A stretch of DNA of 64,000 nt from Glutamicibacter uratoxydans (GTDB taxonomy: Bacteria; Actinomycetota; Actinomycetes; Actinomycetales; Micrococcaceae): positions 111,647-175,646 of the forward strand of contig NZ_BJNY01000009.1 in NCBI RefSeq assembly GCF_006539925.1, read 5' to 3'. Below, piece after piece: positions 55,402 to 63,988 of the stretch; positions within the stretch are counted from its first letter, which is position 1; each line of letters begins with the position of its first letter. The notes beneath the pieces are model-generated. The model had not been told where the DNA came from. It made no database searches and saw only the letters and a program-made list of their open reading frames with translations. Both the position numbers and the translations under genes were made by a program.

Positions 55402-56451
55402 ATGGCTAAGACAAGTTCGACGTGGGAACCAGACATCCTGGGCGAGGGCTTCACCCAGCGGGTGCTGCCGATGGACGACGGGGCCACCGCCACGCTGATC
55501 CGCCACCAGCCCCAGCGCAGCCTGCGCACGCTGCTCAGCGCCCCGCTGCGCGGCGTCACCGTGCTCTACGTGCACGGCTGGTCGGACTACTTCTTCCAGC
55601 ACGAGCTGGCCCAGGTGGTTTCCGGGACGGGCGCGAACTTCTATGCCCTGGACCTGCGGCACTATGGGCGCAACCTGCCGCTGGATGCGGCATCGGGCAA
55701 AAGCATTCCTCCGGGGTTCACCACGAACCTGGAAGACTATGCCCAGGAGTTCGATGCGGCCTGCTCGATCATCAAGCTGGAACATCCCGGCACCCAGATC
55801 GCACTGCTGGGCCATTCCACCGGAGGGCTTTCGGCCGCGCTCTATGCTGCCAGGCATCCGGGGAAGATCGCGGCCCTGGCCCTGAACAGCCCGTGGCTTG
55901 AGTTCCAGGCCAGCGAGCTGGGCCGCACCGCGCTGTCCAAGCTGATCGCCGCGGGCAGCATGCTCAACCCTCAGCGCTTCCTGCCCTCGGTGGATCCCGG
56001 CTTCTACACCCGCACGGTCTCCAGCCAGTTCGAGGGCGAATGGGACTACGAATTGAAATGGCGGCCGGCCAACGGATTCAAAATCACCACCGGGTTCATC
56101 TCAGCGGTCTTCAGCGCCCAGGCCGCGGTGGCCAAGGGGCTGGACCTGCAGATCCCGGTGATGGTCATGCTCTCGGCCAAGGACTACCTGCTGCCGCGCT
56201 GGGATGAGAGTGCCGCGAGCTCCGATGTGGCGCTGAACGTGCAGGCGGTGGCCGCGCGCAGCCTGGATCTGGGCCGCGAGCTGCACCTAGTGCGGCTCAA
56301 GGACGCCCTGCACGATGTATTCCTCTCCGCTCCGGCCGTGCGTTCGACTGCTTATCTGGAATTGACCAGCTGGCTGCTGGCGCTGAAGACCCGCAGCAGG
56401 GATTCCGCCCTGCCGGCAGTCATCGACTCGGTGATGCATCCGGGGCGCTAG
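55402..56451 (+). CDS. Alpha/beta hydrolase (serine hydrolase, lysophospholipase-like)
   Basis: This 349-residue hydrolase has the oxyanion segment VLYVHGWSDYFFQHELA, nucleophile elbow LLGHSTGGLSAAL (GHSTG, Ser near 144), Asp in VMVMLSAKDYLLPRWD and a C-terminal His in DALHDVFLS. It resembles monoglyceride-lipase-type enzymes. The ATG at 55402 is preferred over one nine codons before it, which lies within the terminator's T-run. Its end overlaps the convergent phosphatase gene by 32 bases. Substrate unknown. Confidence 0.87.
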   Translation: MAKTSSTWEPDILGEGFTQRVLPMDDGATATLIRHQPQRSLRTLLSAPLRGVTVLYVHGWSDYFFQHELAQVVSGTGANFYALDLRHYGRNLPLDAASGKSIPPGFTTNLEDYAQEFDAACSIIKLEHPGTQIALLGHSTGGLSAALYAARHPGKIAALALNSPWLEFQASELGRTALSKLIAAGSMLNPQRFLPSVDPGFYTRTVSSQFEGEWDYELKWRPANGFKITTGFISAVFSAQAAVAKGLDLQIPVMVMLSAKDYLLPRWDESAASSDVALNVQAVAARSLDLGRELHLVRLKDALHDVFLSAPAVRSTAYLELTSWLLALKTRSRDSALPAVIDSVMHPGR

Positions 56452-57025
56452 GCACCCGGTCGTTGACCAACTCCAGCTCCAGCGCGCCCTGGGCGTCCTG
56501 CCCCAGCAGCGCCACCGAGCCGTTGCGGATGGCGTCCAGCTGCCAGCCGGCGATGTCCGAGAGGGTGTAGCGGATGATCGTGCCGTGGCAGATCACCGCG
56601 ACGTTTTTGCCCGGGTAGTCGGCCATGATCTGCTCGATGGCCGCGCGGCCGCGCGCCACCACCGACTCCAGGGACTCGATCCCGCCGCCGATCTTCCCCG
56701 GCCAGCGCTCCAGCGCCTCGGCTTCCACCACGCCTTCGGCCTGCCCGTAGTCGCGTTCGGCCAGCAGCGGATAGCTCGGGCCCAGTTCAATCCCCAGCCC
56801 GTCGGCGATGATCTGCGCTGTCTCCCGCGCCCGGTCAAGCGGCGAGGAGACGATGGCATCCCAGGCCCCGGCGCCTTCCACCCCCGCGGCCAGCACCGCC
56901 ACCGCCTCGCGCGCCTGGGCGCGGCCTGTGTCGTTGAGCGGAATATTGCTGCTGCCCTGAAGCCTGCCTTCAAGGTTCCACTGTGTCTGTCCGTGGCGGA
57001 CGAATCCCAATTTCACAGTTGCCAT
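56420..57025 (-). CDS. Histidine phosphatase superfamily protein (phosphoglycerate-mutase-like)
   Basis: This 201-residue phosphatase has the RHG motif as FVRHGQTQWNLEGRLQGSSNIPLNDTG (phospho-acceptor His near residue 11) and second His in VAVICHGTIIRYTLSDI. SSPLDRARETAQII and ERDYGQAEG complete the family pattern. It may act on phosphorylated sugars or other small metabolites; mutase activity is unlikely in this subgroup. The ATG at 57025 follows GGTGGAAGA. A longer in-frame ORF to 57220 is in an unlike N-terminal region. It overlaps the convergent hydrolase gene by 32 bases. Confidence 0.88.
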   Translation of the reverse strand: MATVKLGFVRHGQTQWNLEGRLQGSSNIPLNDTGRAQAREAVAVLAAGVEGAGAWDAIVSSPLDRARETAQIIADGLGIELGPSYPLLAERDYGQAEGVVEAEALERWPGKIGGGIESLESVVARGRAAIEQIMADYPGKNVAVICHGTIIRYTLSDIAGWQLDAIRNGSVALLGQDAQGALELELVNDRVPSAPDASPSR

Positions 57026-57161
57026 TCTTCCACCGCCGCCCCAATGACATGCAGTGGGCAAGATCACCGGTCGTTTCAGACACCAATTATGGAAACGCTG
57101 TTGCGCACCCACGTAGTGTTTGATATGCACAACCAATCCACTAGATGCGAGCTTTTTCATC

Positions 57162-58556
57162 GTGACCGAAATCAAGGCGTCCCTCGCCCGCGGGCTCACC
57201 GCCCGCCACATCCGCTTCATGGCCCTGGGCTCAGCGATCGGAACCGGCCTGTTCTACGGCTCCTCCGCTGCCATCCAGGCCGCCGGCCCTGCAGTACTCT
57301 TTGCGTACATGATCGGCGGCGCCGCCGTGTTCATCGTCATGCGCGCCATGGGCGAGATGGCGGTGAAGCATCCGGTTTCGGGGTCCTTCGCCCATTACGC
57401 TTCGCGCTACCTGGGGCGCTTCGCCGGGTTCGTCACCGGCTGGACCTTCACCTTCGAGATGGCGATCGTCGCCATTGCCGATGTCACCGCCTTCGGCATC
57501 TACATGGGCTTCTGGTTCCCGCAGGTGCCGCAGTGGATCTGGGTATCGGTGGTGGTGCTGCTGATCGCGGCGATCAACCTGATGCAGGTCAAGGTCTTCG
57601 GCGAAACCGAGTTCTGGCTTGCCGTCATCAAGGTGTCGGCGATTATCGCGATGATCGCCGGCGGCGCGCTGCTGATCATCTTCGGCTTCAGCGCCCCGGG
57701 CGCCCAGACCGCCACCGGCTGGGACACTCTGATGGCCTCCGGCACGCTGTTCCCCAACGGCTTCACCGGCCTGCTGGTCTCCTTCGCCGTGGTGATGTTC
57801 GCCTTCGGCGGCATCGAGACCATCGGCATCACCGCCGGCGAGGCCGATGACCCTTCGCGCTCGGTGCCGGCGGCGATCAACACCGTGCCCTGGCGCATCC
57901 TGCTGTTCTACGTGGCCTCCCTGGCGGTGGTCATGATGCTCTTCGACTGGCGCCAGATCGACGGCTCAGCCAGCCCCTTCGTGCAGATCTTCGACGCGCT
58001 GGGCCTTCCCGCCGCCGCGCATGTGCTCAATGCCGTGGTGATCACGGCGGCGGTCTCAGCGATCAACGCGGACACCTTCGGCGCCGGGCGCATGCTCTTC
58101 GCGATGGCCCAGGCCGGCCACGCGCCGAAGTCCTTCGGCAGGGTCTCGCGCACCGGCGTGCCGTGGATGACCGTCGTCGTCATGGCGGTGGTGCTGTTGG
58201 TGGGAGTGGTGCTCAACGCGCTGCTGCCCGAGGCGCTGTTCATGATCATCGCCTCCGTGGCCACCTTCGCCACCGTCTGGGTGTGGATCATGATCCTGGC
58301 CTCCTACCTGGGCATGCGCCGCAGCGAACGCGGCCTGGGTGCCTCCGTCAAGGGCAGCGCCTATGCGGTGCCGGGCGGCACAGCGGCTGTATGGGCCACC
58401 TTGGGCTTCATGGCCTTGGTGGTCGTCCTGCTGGCGCTGAGCCCTGAAACCCGCATCGCGCTGTATGCCGGAGCCGGCTGGCTGGTGCTGCTCGCGCTGT
58501 GCTACCGCTTCGTGGACCGCGGCGCGGCGGAAAAGAAGTTCGCCGAGGCCAGCTAG
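57162..58556 (+). CDS. Amino-acid permease (APC superfamily, GABA/proline/aromatic permease-like)
   Basis: This 464-residue permease has about twelve membrane helices. The first helix motif [25 protein letters not shown] is the substrate-binding G(S/A)xIGTG loop of the amino-acid transporter family, and [24 protein letters not shown] is typical of GabP/ProY/AroP-type carriers. [23 protein letters not shown] is the usual TM6-7 region. GTG at 57162 ([11 protein letters not shown]) is preferred to an upstream TTG. It is divergent from the phosphatase gene. The amino acid transported cannot be read from the sequence. Confidence 0.88.
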   Translation: MTEIKASLARGLTARHIRFMALGSAIGTGLFYGSSAAIQAAGPAVLFAYMIGGAAVFIVMRAMGEMAVKHPVSGSFAHYASRYLGRFAGFVTGWTFTFEMAIVAIADVTAFGIYMGFWFPQVPQWIWVSVVVLLIAAINLMQVKVFGETEFWLAVIKVSAIIAMIAGGALLIIFGFSAPGAQTATGWDTLMASGTLFPNGFTGLLVSFAVVMFAFGGIETIGITAGEADDPSRSVPAAINTVPWRILLFYVASLAVVMMLFDWRQIDGSASPFVQIFDALGLPAAAHVLNAVVITAAVSAINADTFGAGRMLFAMAQAGHAPKSFGRVSRTGVPWMTVVVMAVVLLVGVVLNALLPEALFMIIASVATFATVWVWIMILASYLGMRRSERGLGASVKGSAYAVPGGTAAVWATLGFMALVVVLLALSPETRIALYAGAGWLVLLALCYRFVDRGAAEKKFAEAS

Positions 58557-58560
58557 CGAC

Positions 58561-59292
58561 TCAGAGAATTTCGCGGCGCACGCGGCTGGGCGCCGGGGCA
58601 TGCTTCCCGGTGCGCAGCTCGCGTGACAGCGCCAGCGCCGCCCACAGCAGCATTCCCGCCGCCACCAGCCACAGGCTTGCCAAGCCGAAGTGCAGGTAGC
58701 AGAACACCCCTGCCACGGAGCCGAGGGTAATCATGGACCAGAGCACCGCATAAGGCGCCCAGGCCACCAGGCTGCTGGCATGCTTGCCTCCGGAGAGCAC
58801 CGTGATCAAGGCCCCGGCAAAGTGCTGGCCGAACTTCACCAGCGTGCCGGTCATGTAGGTCAGCCCGACCGATACCTCGCCCGAACGGGTATATGACACG
58901 TTGACCGAACCCATGGCCGCCGCCAGCAGGCAGGCGCCGGGCATGCCCAGCTCGCCGATCCCCATCTCTTCGCGGGTGCCGAGCACCGCGGCGCCGGCCA
59001 ATAGCAGGCCCGAAAGGAACATGACGATCGGCCGGCGGAATGCGCCGGCCCTGAAGCTGAGCAGCGTGGCGGCCACGACCCCCGCAACGAAGCTGCCGAC
59101 CAGGCCCATGGCCATGCTCCACCCTGTGACGTCCCCGCTCATCAGGGAGGCGGAAGAACGCGTGGAGTTGCCCGACATGAAGGACAAGAAGTATCCGCCG
59201 AAGTGGATGAAGCCCACGCCGTCGACGAATCCGGCCATTGCCGTGACCACGCCGGCGAAGAAGATCGAGCGCCACCGAAGATTTCTGGCCAC
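58561..59292 (-). CDS. YoaK family (DUF1275) membrane protein
   Basis: This 243-residue protein has six to seven membrane helices. The N-terminal AMAGFVDGVGFIHFGGYFLSFMSGNST is the DUF1275/YoaK signature, and the mid-gene GSVNVSYTRSGEVSVGLTYMTGTLVKFGQ is the second conserved part. The family is widespread and its function unclear; a transport role is suspected. It ends four bases after the stop of the convergent permease gene. A divergent promoter region separates it from the DsbA-family gene. Confidence 0.87.
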   Translation of the reverse strand: MARNLRWRSIFFAGVVTAMAGFVDGVGFIHFGGYFLSFMSGNSTRSSASLMSGDVTGWSMAMGLVGSFVAGVVAATLLSFRAGAFRRPIVMFLSGLLLAGAAVLGTREEMGIGELGMPGACLLAAAMGSVNVSYTRSGEVSVGLTYMTGTLVKFGQHFAGALITVLSGGKHASSLVAWAPYAVLWSMITLGSVAGVFCYLHFGLASLWLVAAGMLLWAALALSRELRTGKHAPAPSRVRREIL

Positions 59293-59404
59293 CTGGCCGT
59301 TCTCCCCTCTGCCTGTGAATGTACAACCTCCAGCTCATCATGCCACCGCTGCGATACTGCCCACTAACCGGAATGATGCGGCGGTGCGCCGCGTTGTACC
59401 AGGT

Positions 59405-60079
59405 ATGACTGAAACTACCGAAAACCAGCGCCTGCGCGTGGATATCTTCTCCGACATCGCCTGCCCCTGGTGCTTCATCGGCAAGCGCCGCTTCGAGTCG
59501 GGCGTGGAAGCATCCGGGCTCGGTGAAGACATCGACGTTTACTGGCATGCGTACCAGCTGGATCCGTCCCTGCCCGAGCATTATGAAGGCAGCGAGCACG
59601 ACTACCTGGCCAAGGCCAAAGGCATGGCACCCGAGCAGGTGAGCGCCATGATGGAACATGTCACCGCCCAGGCCGCCGGCGAGGGGCTGAACTATGACTT
59701 CGCCAATTTGGTGGTTGCCAATTCCTTCACCGCACTGCGCGTGCTGGAGCATGCAAAACAGCATTCGCTGGGCAATGAAATGAAGGAAGCACTGCTCTCT
59801 GCCCACTTTGAGAAGGGGCTGGACACCGGCGATACCCAGACGCTGCTCAAGCTCGCCGCCCAGGTGGGCCTTGATGCCGAGCAGCTGGCCGCCGATCTGG
59901 AGGAAGGGCGCTACACCGACGAGGTCAATGCCGATATCGCTCAGGCCAAGCAGATCGGCGTCACCGGCGTTCCATTCTTCATCCTCGACGGCAAGTACGG
60001 AATTTCAGGTGCACAGCCCTCCGAAGTCTTCGCCAACGCGCTGACCCAGGTGCACGCCGAGGTGAACGCGGCACAGTAG
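59405..60079 (+). CDS. DsbA-family oxidoreductase (FrnE-like)
   Basis: This 224-residue thioredoxin-fold protein has the CPWC active site in DIACPWCFIGKRRFESG (Cys near residues 20 and 23), the helical insert with HAYQLDPSLPEHYEG and a cis-Pro loop in GVTGVPFFILDGKYGISGAQP. This pattern marks FrnE-type proteins, which act in the cytoplasm in disulfide or glutathione-like chemistry; there is no signal peptide, in agreement. ATG at 59405. It converges with the LytR_C gene. The physiological partner is unknown. Confidence 0.9.
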   Translation: MTETTENQRLRVDIFSDIACPWCFIGKRRFESGVEASGLGEDIDVYWHAYQLDPSLPEHYEGSEHDYLAKAKGMAPEQVSAMMEHVTAQAAGEGLNYDFANLVVANSFTALRVLEHAKQHSLGNEMKEALLSAHFEKGLDTGDTQTLLKLAAQVGLDAEQLAADLEEGRYTDEVNADIAQAKQIGVTGVPFFILDGKYGISGAQPSEVFANALTQVHAEVNAAQ

Positions 60080-60095
60080 CGGATCTGAGCTGCTG

Positions 60096-60725
60096 CTATT
60101 TTTCCTGCGGTGCGCAGTTGAGCTTGCCGGGCTTGGTATCCAGCTTTCGTTCCTTAACCAAGTAGTCGAACTGGGTGCCCAGCGCCAGGCTCACCTGCGT
60201 GCCATAGGCTTTTTCGTCATACACGAAAACCGAACCTGGGACCTGGCGCTGCACAGTCAGGGCTTGGGCGTATCCCTTCGGGCCGGCGAAAACAGTTGCC
60301 ACCTGGTCGGAGTATTCGCCCATGCCCGAGGTGGTCTCAACAATATTGAATCCGCGCTTCTCCAATGACTCAGCGGTATTGCCTGCAAGGCCTGCAATGT
60401 CGGTGGTGTTCATGATGCGCACTTTAAAGCTGCCCGGGTCCTGATAGGAGAAGTTGACCTCCGGGCACTGCGCATTCTTGATCTTTGTCGGAGCCTTGCC
60501 GCTTGCTTGGCTGGCTCCCGCAGTATCTCCGAACTTCAAAATTCCGGTGAAGACCAGAGTTGCCGTCAAAAATGCCAGCAGCACGACAACGGCCATGGTG
60601 CTGAAAATGATGTTCTGGCGTTTGCGCGCACGCCGCTTCGCTTGGGCATCCGATACGAAACTGAGCTCCTGCTCGTTGACAATGTGTGCTCCATGCCATG
60701 TGCCGCGGTCCTCTTGTTTGCGCAT
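60096..60725 (-). CDS. LytR C-terminal-domain membrane protein
   Basis: This 209-residue protein has a charged cytoplasmic N-terminus with RRARKRQN, one membrane helix (about residues 40-62) and an extracellular LytR_C domain (VRIMNTTDIAGLAGNTAESLEKRGFNIVETTSG, then VFAGPKGYAQALTVQRQVPGSVFVYDEKAYGTQVSLALGTQFDYL). Such proteins help cell-wall glycopolymer attachment or regulate envelope traffic; the best-known actinobacterial relative is VirR of mycobacteria. The C-terminus has Cys residues (NAQCPE, LNCAPQ) which may form a disulfide. It follows a ParB-like small gene on the same strand. Confidence 0.88.
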   Translation of the reverse strand: MRKQEDRGTWHGAHIVNEQELSFVSDAQAKRRARKRQNIIFSTMAVVVLLAFLTATLVFTGILKFGDTAGASQASGKAPTKIKNAQCPEVNFSYQDPGSFKVRIMNTTDIAGLAGNTAESLEKRGFNIVETTSGMGEYSDQVATVFAGPKGYAQALTVQRQVPGSVFVYDEKAYGTQVSLALGTQFDYLVKERKLDTKPGKLNCAPQEK

Positions 60726-60769
60726 GCGTACACCTGCCTCAACGAAATCCTTAGTTGGCGACAGCTTAC

Positions 60770-61075
60770 CTAATCGCTATCGAGATCCAACACTCTGGCG
60801 TGGATCACGGAGCGGTGGTGCAAGGCCGAGCGAAGCGCGCGGTGCAGCCCGTCCTCCAGGTACAGCACTCCCCGGTAGCGCACCACATGCGGAAAGAGGT
60901 CGCCGAAAAATGTCGAATCTTCGCTGAGCAAAGTCTCAAGGTCCAAGGTGGCTTTCGTCGTCACCAACTCATCGAGTTTTACCTGCGACGGCGCGATGGC
61001 GCTCCAGTCTCGAGTAGAGCTCAGCCCATGTTCTGGGTATGGGCGCGAGTCGCCTACAGCTCGAAAGATCACCAT
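60770..61075 (-). CDS. Small ParB-like protein
   Basis: This 101-residue protein has the segment RYRGVLYLEDGLHRALRSALHHRSVIHARVL, in which EDGxHR resembles the nucleotide-binding DGxHR box of ParB-type N-terminal domains. KLDELVTTKATLDLETLL makes the preceding helix. It seems to be a single ParB-like module with no DNA-binding domain. It is placed directly upstream of the LytR_C gene, 44 bases apart, and may share a transcript. ATG at 61075 has no good ribosome site. The function is unknown. Confidence 0.6.
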   Translation of the reverse strand: MVIFRAVGDSRPYPEHGLSSTRDWSAIAPSQVKLDELVTTKATLDLETLLSEDSTFFGDLFPHVVRYRGVLYLEDGLHRALRSALHHRSVIHARVLDLDSD

Positions 61076-61366
61076 TCAAGCATAGGGAAAGCTGCCCAAT
61101 TTTTCCGGTAAGCCTGCCCTTGCACGGAACCTTGGATCCAGGCCCATGGGGGCGGCTGAACATTATTCACGATTTGCCATGGCTGCCCGAATCACTAACT
61201 TCAAACAGTCATTTCACATAGGGAAATCTGCACCCACCCCATGATTGCGCAAATTATGCGCAATTATTACGCGGCCCGCAAGGATTGTTACAAGTGGCGA
61301 AACGTGGAGGAACGGTGCGTAACTTTAGCTAGTAACAATCGCTTTTTCGGGTGCACTCTGGGGTGT
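61076..61366 (+). promoter_or_regulatory. Repeat-rich region upstream of the oxygenase gene, with tiny leader ORF
   Basis: CATAGGGAAAGCTGC (61081-61095) recurs as CATAGGGAAATCTGC (61217-61231). TTGCGCA-AATTA-TGCGCAA lies near 61245-61263. GATTGTTAC (61283-61291) and GTAACAATC (61332-61340) form 9-bp arms followed by TTTTT, like an attenuator. Between the arms GGAGG (61306-61310) precedes GTG CGT AAC TTT AGC TAG (61315-61332), a possible five-residue leader. Confidence 0.45.
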
Positions 61367-62407
61367 ATGAACAACGTAGTCACCGAGATCCCAGTACTCG
61401 ATATTTCTACTTCCCGCGATGCCGACGGAAGCTTCAACTCGAAGTTCGTCGCCGATCTGCTCGATGCCGCCCACCGCGTCGGCTTCTTCCAGATTGTTGG
61501 CTACGCCTCGAAGGAAAATCAAGCACAAGAACTGCTGGACACGGTTGCGCAGTTCTTCGCGAAACCAGTGGATGAGAAGATCAAGCTGGACAACCGCAAC
61601 AGCGCCCAGTTCCGCGGCTACACCCGCCTGGGCACCGAGATCACCCGTGGGCGTGCAGACTCCCGCGAGCAGATCGACTATGGACCGGAGCGCGAGGCGC
61701 TTGGCGTTGTCCCCGCGGACAAGCCATACCTCAATCTCCAGGGCCCCAACCAGTTCCCCGATGATTTTCCGCAGCTGCGCGAGCAGGCCATGGACTGGGC
61801 AGCTTTGATGCACCAGACCGGACACGAGCTGCTTTCGGCGATCTCGGTTGGCCTGGGCCTTGGGGAAGACTACTTCGACGAACCGTTTTCGGGAGCTCCA
61901 GCCTGGATGGGCAAGCTGGTCCACTATGTCGGCGGCGGCCTCGTGCCGGAAGCCGGCAACCAGGGCGTCGGCCTTCACGCCGACTATGGCTTCGTCACCC
62001 TGCTGCTGCAGGACCAGGTCGGCGGCCTCCAGGTCCAGCCGTATGGACAGGAAGAATGGATCGAAGTTCCCCCGACTCCGGGAGCTCTCGTGGTAAATCT
62101 TGGCGAGATGCTCGAAGTCGCCACCGACGGCTACCTGATGGCAACGATCCATCGCGTCATTGCCCCGCCTGCAAATGTCGACCGGTACTCAGTGCCGTTC
62201 TTCTACTCACCGCGCCTGGACGCTGTCATCGACAAGGTGCAACTTCCTGAGCACTTGGCCGCCGAGGCCCGCGGAGTCTCGGATGACCCGCAGAATCCGA
62301 TGCTTGCTTCCTACGGCGCTAATGTGCTCAAGGGCTGGCTTCGCGCCCATCCGCAGACCGCAGCCTTGCATTACCCTCAGCTGGTAAAGAATAGGGCCAC
62401 TGCCTAG
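61367..62407 (+). CDS. Isopenicillin-N-synthase-family 2-oxoglutarate/Fe(II) oxygenase
   Basis: This 346-residue non-haem iron oxygenase has an N-terminal DIOX_N-type domain (IPVLDISTSRDADGSFNSKFVADLLDAAHRVGFFQIVGY) and the double-stranded beta-helix with the iron triad His204/Asp206 in HADYG and His262 in IHRV. The 2-oxoglutarate-binding Arg lies in RYSVPFFYSP. Such proteins include gibberellin- and flavonoid-type dioxygenases as well as bacterial enzymes of unknown role. ATG at 61367 follows GGGGTGT. The upstream region has several repeats and may control it closely. A hairpin terminator follows. The substrate is unknown. Confidence 0.88.
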   Translation: MNNVVTEIPVLDISTSRDADGSFNSKFVADLLDAAHRVGFFQIVGYASKENQAQELLDTVAQFFAKPVDEKIKLDNRNSAQFRGYTRLGTEITRGRADSREQIDYGPEREALGVVPADKPYLNLQGPNQFPDDFPQLREQAMDWAALMHQTGHELLSAISVGLGLGEDYFDEPFSGAPAWMGKLVHYVGGGLVPEAGNQGVGLHADYGFVTLLLQDQVGGLQVQPYGQEEWIEVPPTPGALVVNLGEMLEVATDGYLMATIHRVIAPPANVDRYSVPFFYSPRLDAVIDKVQLPEHLAAEARGVSDDPQNPMLASYGANVLKGWLRAHPQTAALHYPQLVKNRATA

Positions 62408-62411
62408 AAAC

Positions 62412-62462
62412 GTGAGGGCTTCGACATGGTATTGCGTTACCACGTCGAACCCCTCACCTTTT
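62412..62462 (+). terminator. Hairpin terminator after the oxygenase gene
   Basis: GTGAGGG-C-TTCGAC-A-TGGTA pairs with TACCA-C-GTCGAA-C-CCCTCAC, followed by C and four T. Confidence 0.85.
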
Positions 62463-62662
62463 AACGCGAGTGCGTCACTTCATTTAGGAGTCACACCGAC
62501 GCTTGGCTAATCCCCCAATTTCATAGCCATCCGCAAGCTGCGCTGCAATCGCATGGCACGAGGCCATGACTGTATTCTGCTTCAAGATACTTAAGCCACA
62601 CCCACCCTATGCTTAAGATTCACTCAAGATTTTTGATGAATTTTTCTAATACTAGTCTGCGA
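62463..62662. other. AT-rich intergenic region between convergent genes
   Basis: About 200 bases without a gene. CATGGC-ACGAG-GCCATG (near 62552-62568) is a short hairpin, and TAGTC-TGC-GACTA lies near 62656-62668 at the end of the response-regulator gene. No other structure was seen. Confidence 0.4.
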
Positions 62663-63427
62663 CTAGGCCGAAGTACGACCATTTACCAGTCGATAACCTA
62701 CCCCTCGCACAGTTTCGATCCATTGAGACGCGCGCGCAGAGTCCCCTAGCTTCCTGCGCAGGTTTGCCACGTGGACTTCAATGCTCCGCACATCAGATTC
62801 GGTAACGAAGCCGTGATCCAGGTCTTCTTCGTTGAGATTTACCCGACGAGCGAGTTCACGCTTGCTGCGCACCCGACCGGGCGCGCTCATTAGTACGTGC
62901 AGAATGGAAAACTCTGTTGCAGTGAGTGCTACCAACACTCCATCCATGCGCACTTCCCAACCGGAGCTGTCCAGTGTCAACTGTCCATGGCGCAGCTGCT
63001 GAGGTTCCTGACCCGGGTCGGACTGCCTCGCCCTGGCGCTAATCGCGTGACGGCGCATCAGCGCATCAACCTGCGCCCGGAATTCCCCATCACGCAGCGG
63101 CTTTGAACAATATCCATCAGCTCCAGCATCCAAAGCCTGCACAAGTTTAATCTCATTCGCAGGATCTAAAAGTGCTAAAACATATGATTCTAACGCCGAA
63201 GATAATCTTCGAATTGTTTCGATACCGTCAATATCGGGCAACCCAAATCCAACGATCACCAAATCAGGCTTAACCTGCGCAGCAAGAGAGACCCCTCGCT
63301 GACCACTGGATTCATCGTGAACCACGAATCCAATATTGCGCAGCACTCCGCAGACTCGATCACTTATAGCATCATCGCTTTCGATGACGACGGCTATTAC
63401 AGCTTCCCCATCCACGCTTTTCCCCAT
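62663..63427 (-). CDS. Orphan OmpR-family response regulator without phospho-acceptor Asp
   Basis: This 254-residue protein has a receiver-like domain (1-125) and a winged-helix OmpR/PhoB domain (about 145-250; LTATEFSILHVLMSAPGRVRSKRELARRVN and RSIEVHVANLRRKLGDSARASQWIETVRGVGYRL). In the receiver the acidic pocket ESDD and Lys109 (YCSKPL) remain, but the phospho-acceptor Asp of the PDLVLLDxxLP motif is Gly60 (PDLVIVGFGLPDIDG), and the usual Thr/Ser of beta-4 is Leu (VLALLDP). It should therefore work without phosphorylation. No kinase gene is beside it. The start may be ATG 63427 or GTG 63415, which has better spacing to GGGAAAA. The DNA is AT-richer than the average here. Confidence 0.88.
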   Translation of the reverse strand: MGKSVDGEAVIAVVIESDDAISDRVCGVLRNIGFVVHDESSGQRGVSLAAQVKPDLVIVGFGLPDIDGIETIRRLSSALESYVLALLDPANEIKLVQALDAGADGYCSKPLRDGEFRAQVDALMRRHAISARARQSDPGQEPQQLRHGQLTLDSSGWEVRMDGVLVALTATEFSILHVLMSAPGRVRSKRELARRVNLNEEDLDHGFVTESDVRSIEVHVANLRRKLGDSARASQWIETVRGVGYRLVNGRTSA

Positions 63428-63476
63428 TCCCCATAAAAGCGATCGCGGAGCCCGAAATTACAGCCTCACGCGATGA

Positions 63477-63842
63477 CTATATGCTACCGGAAAGCACGCA
63501 AAATTCGTTACCTTCTGGGTCCATCAATACGACCCAATTGTCATCGTCCGACTGCCCAACATCGGCATAATTCGCACCCAGCGCCAAAAGCCTGTCAACC
63601 TCTTCCTGCTGAGTACTAGACGACGGACACACATCTAGATGAAGTCGATTCTTAATAGTTTTGTCTTCCGGGACTTGAGCGAAGCATAGAATCGGCTCCC
63701 CTGGGCGCCGCGGCACCCGCGCGATGCTCACGATCCCAACCGCTTCTTCCAGTACCCGATAGTCCAGAACCTCGCACCAAAACCGCGCGACCAACATTGG
63801 ATTTCTGCAATCGACTGCAATCTCGCTAATTTCTACAGGCAT
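63477..63842 (-). CDS. VOC-family (glyoxalase-like) protein
   Basis: This 121-residue single-module VOC protein shows EISEIAVDCRNPMLVARFWCEVLDYRVLEE and, in the second half, RLHLDVCPSSSTQQEEVDRLLALGANYADVGQSDDDNWVVLMDPEGNEFCVL, an ending typical of Glyoxalase_6. The ATG at 63842 has GGAGAAG eight bases before. It lies 50 bases upstream of the orphan regulator on the same strand, so they could share a transcript. The ligand is unknown. Confidence 0.83.
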   Translation of the reverse strand: MPVEISEIAVDCRNPMLVARFWCEVLDYRVLEEAVGIVSIARVPRRPGEPILCFAQVPEDKTIKNRLHLDVCPSSSTQQEEVDRLLALGANYADVGQSDDDNWVVLMDPEGNEFCVLSGSI

Positions 63843-63956
63843 GACATTCTTCTCCAACAGCTTCTGAGCTTGGCGATTTTCAGACTTACGCTGGATTTTA
63901 CGCCCGGCACCATGACCACTCTGGACAAATCTCCGCAAACCGGGCCAGAGACGCAA

Positions 63957-63984
63957 AAATGCCCCCGATTTCTCGGGGGCATTT
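63957..63984. terminator. Hairpin terminator near the right edge
   Basis: AAATGCCCCCGA (63957-63968) pairs with TCGGGGGCATTT (63973-63984). On the minus strand it is followed by TTTTT and would end transcription coming from the tRNA-like sequence at the edge. It also has CTTTT on the plus side. Confidence 0.8.
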
Positions 63985-63988
63985 CTTT

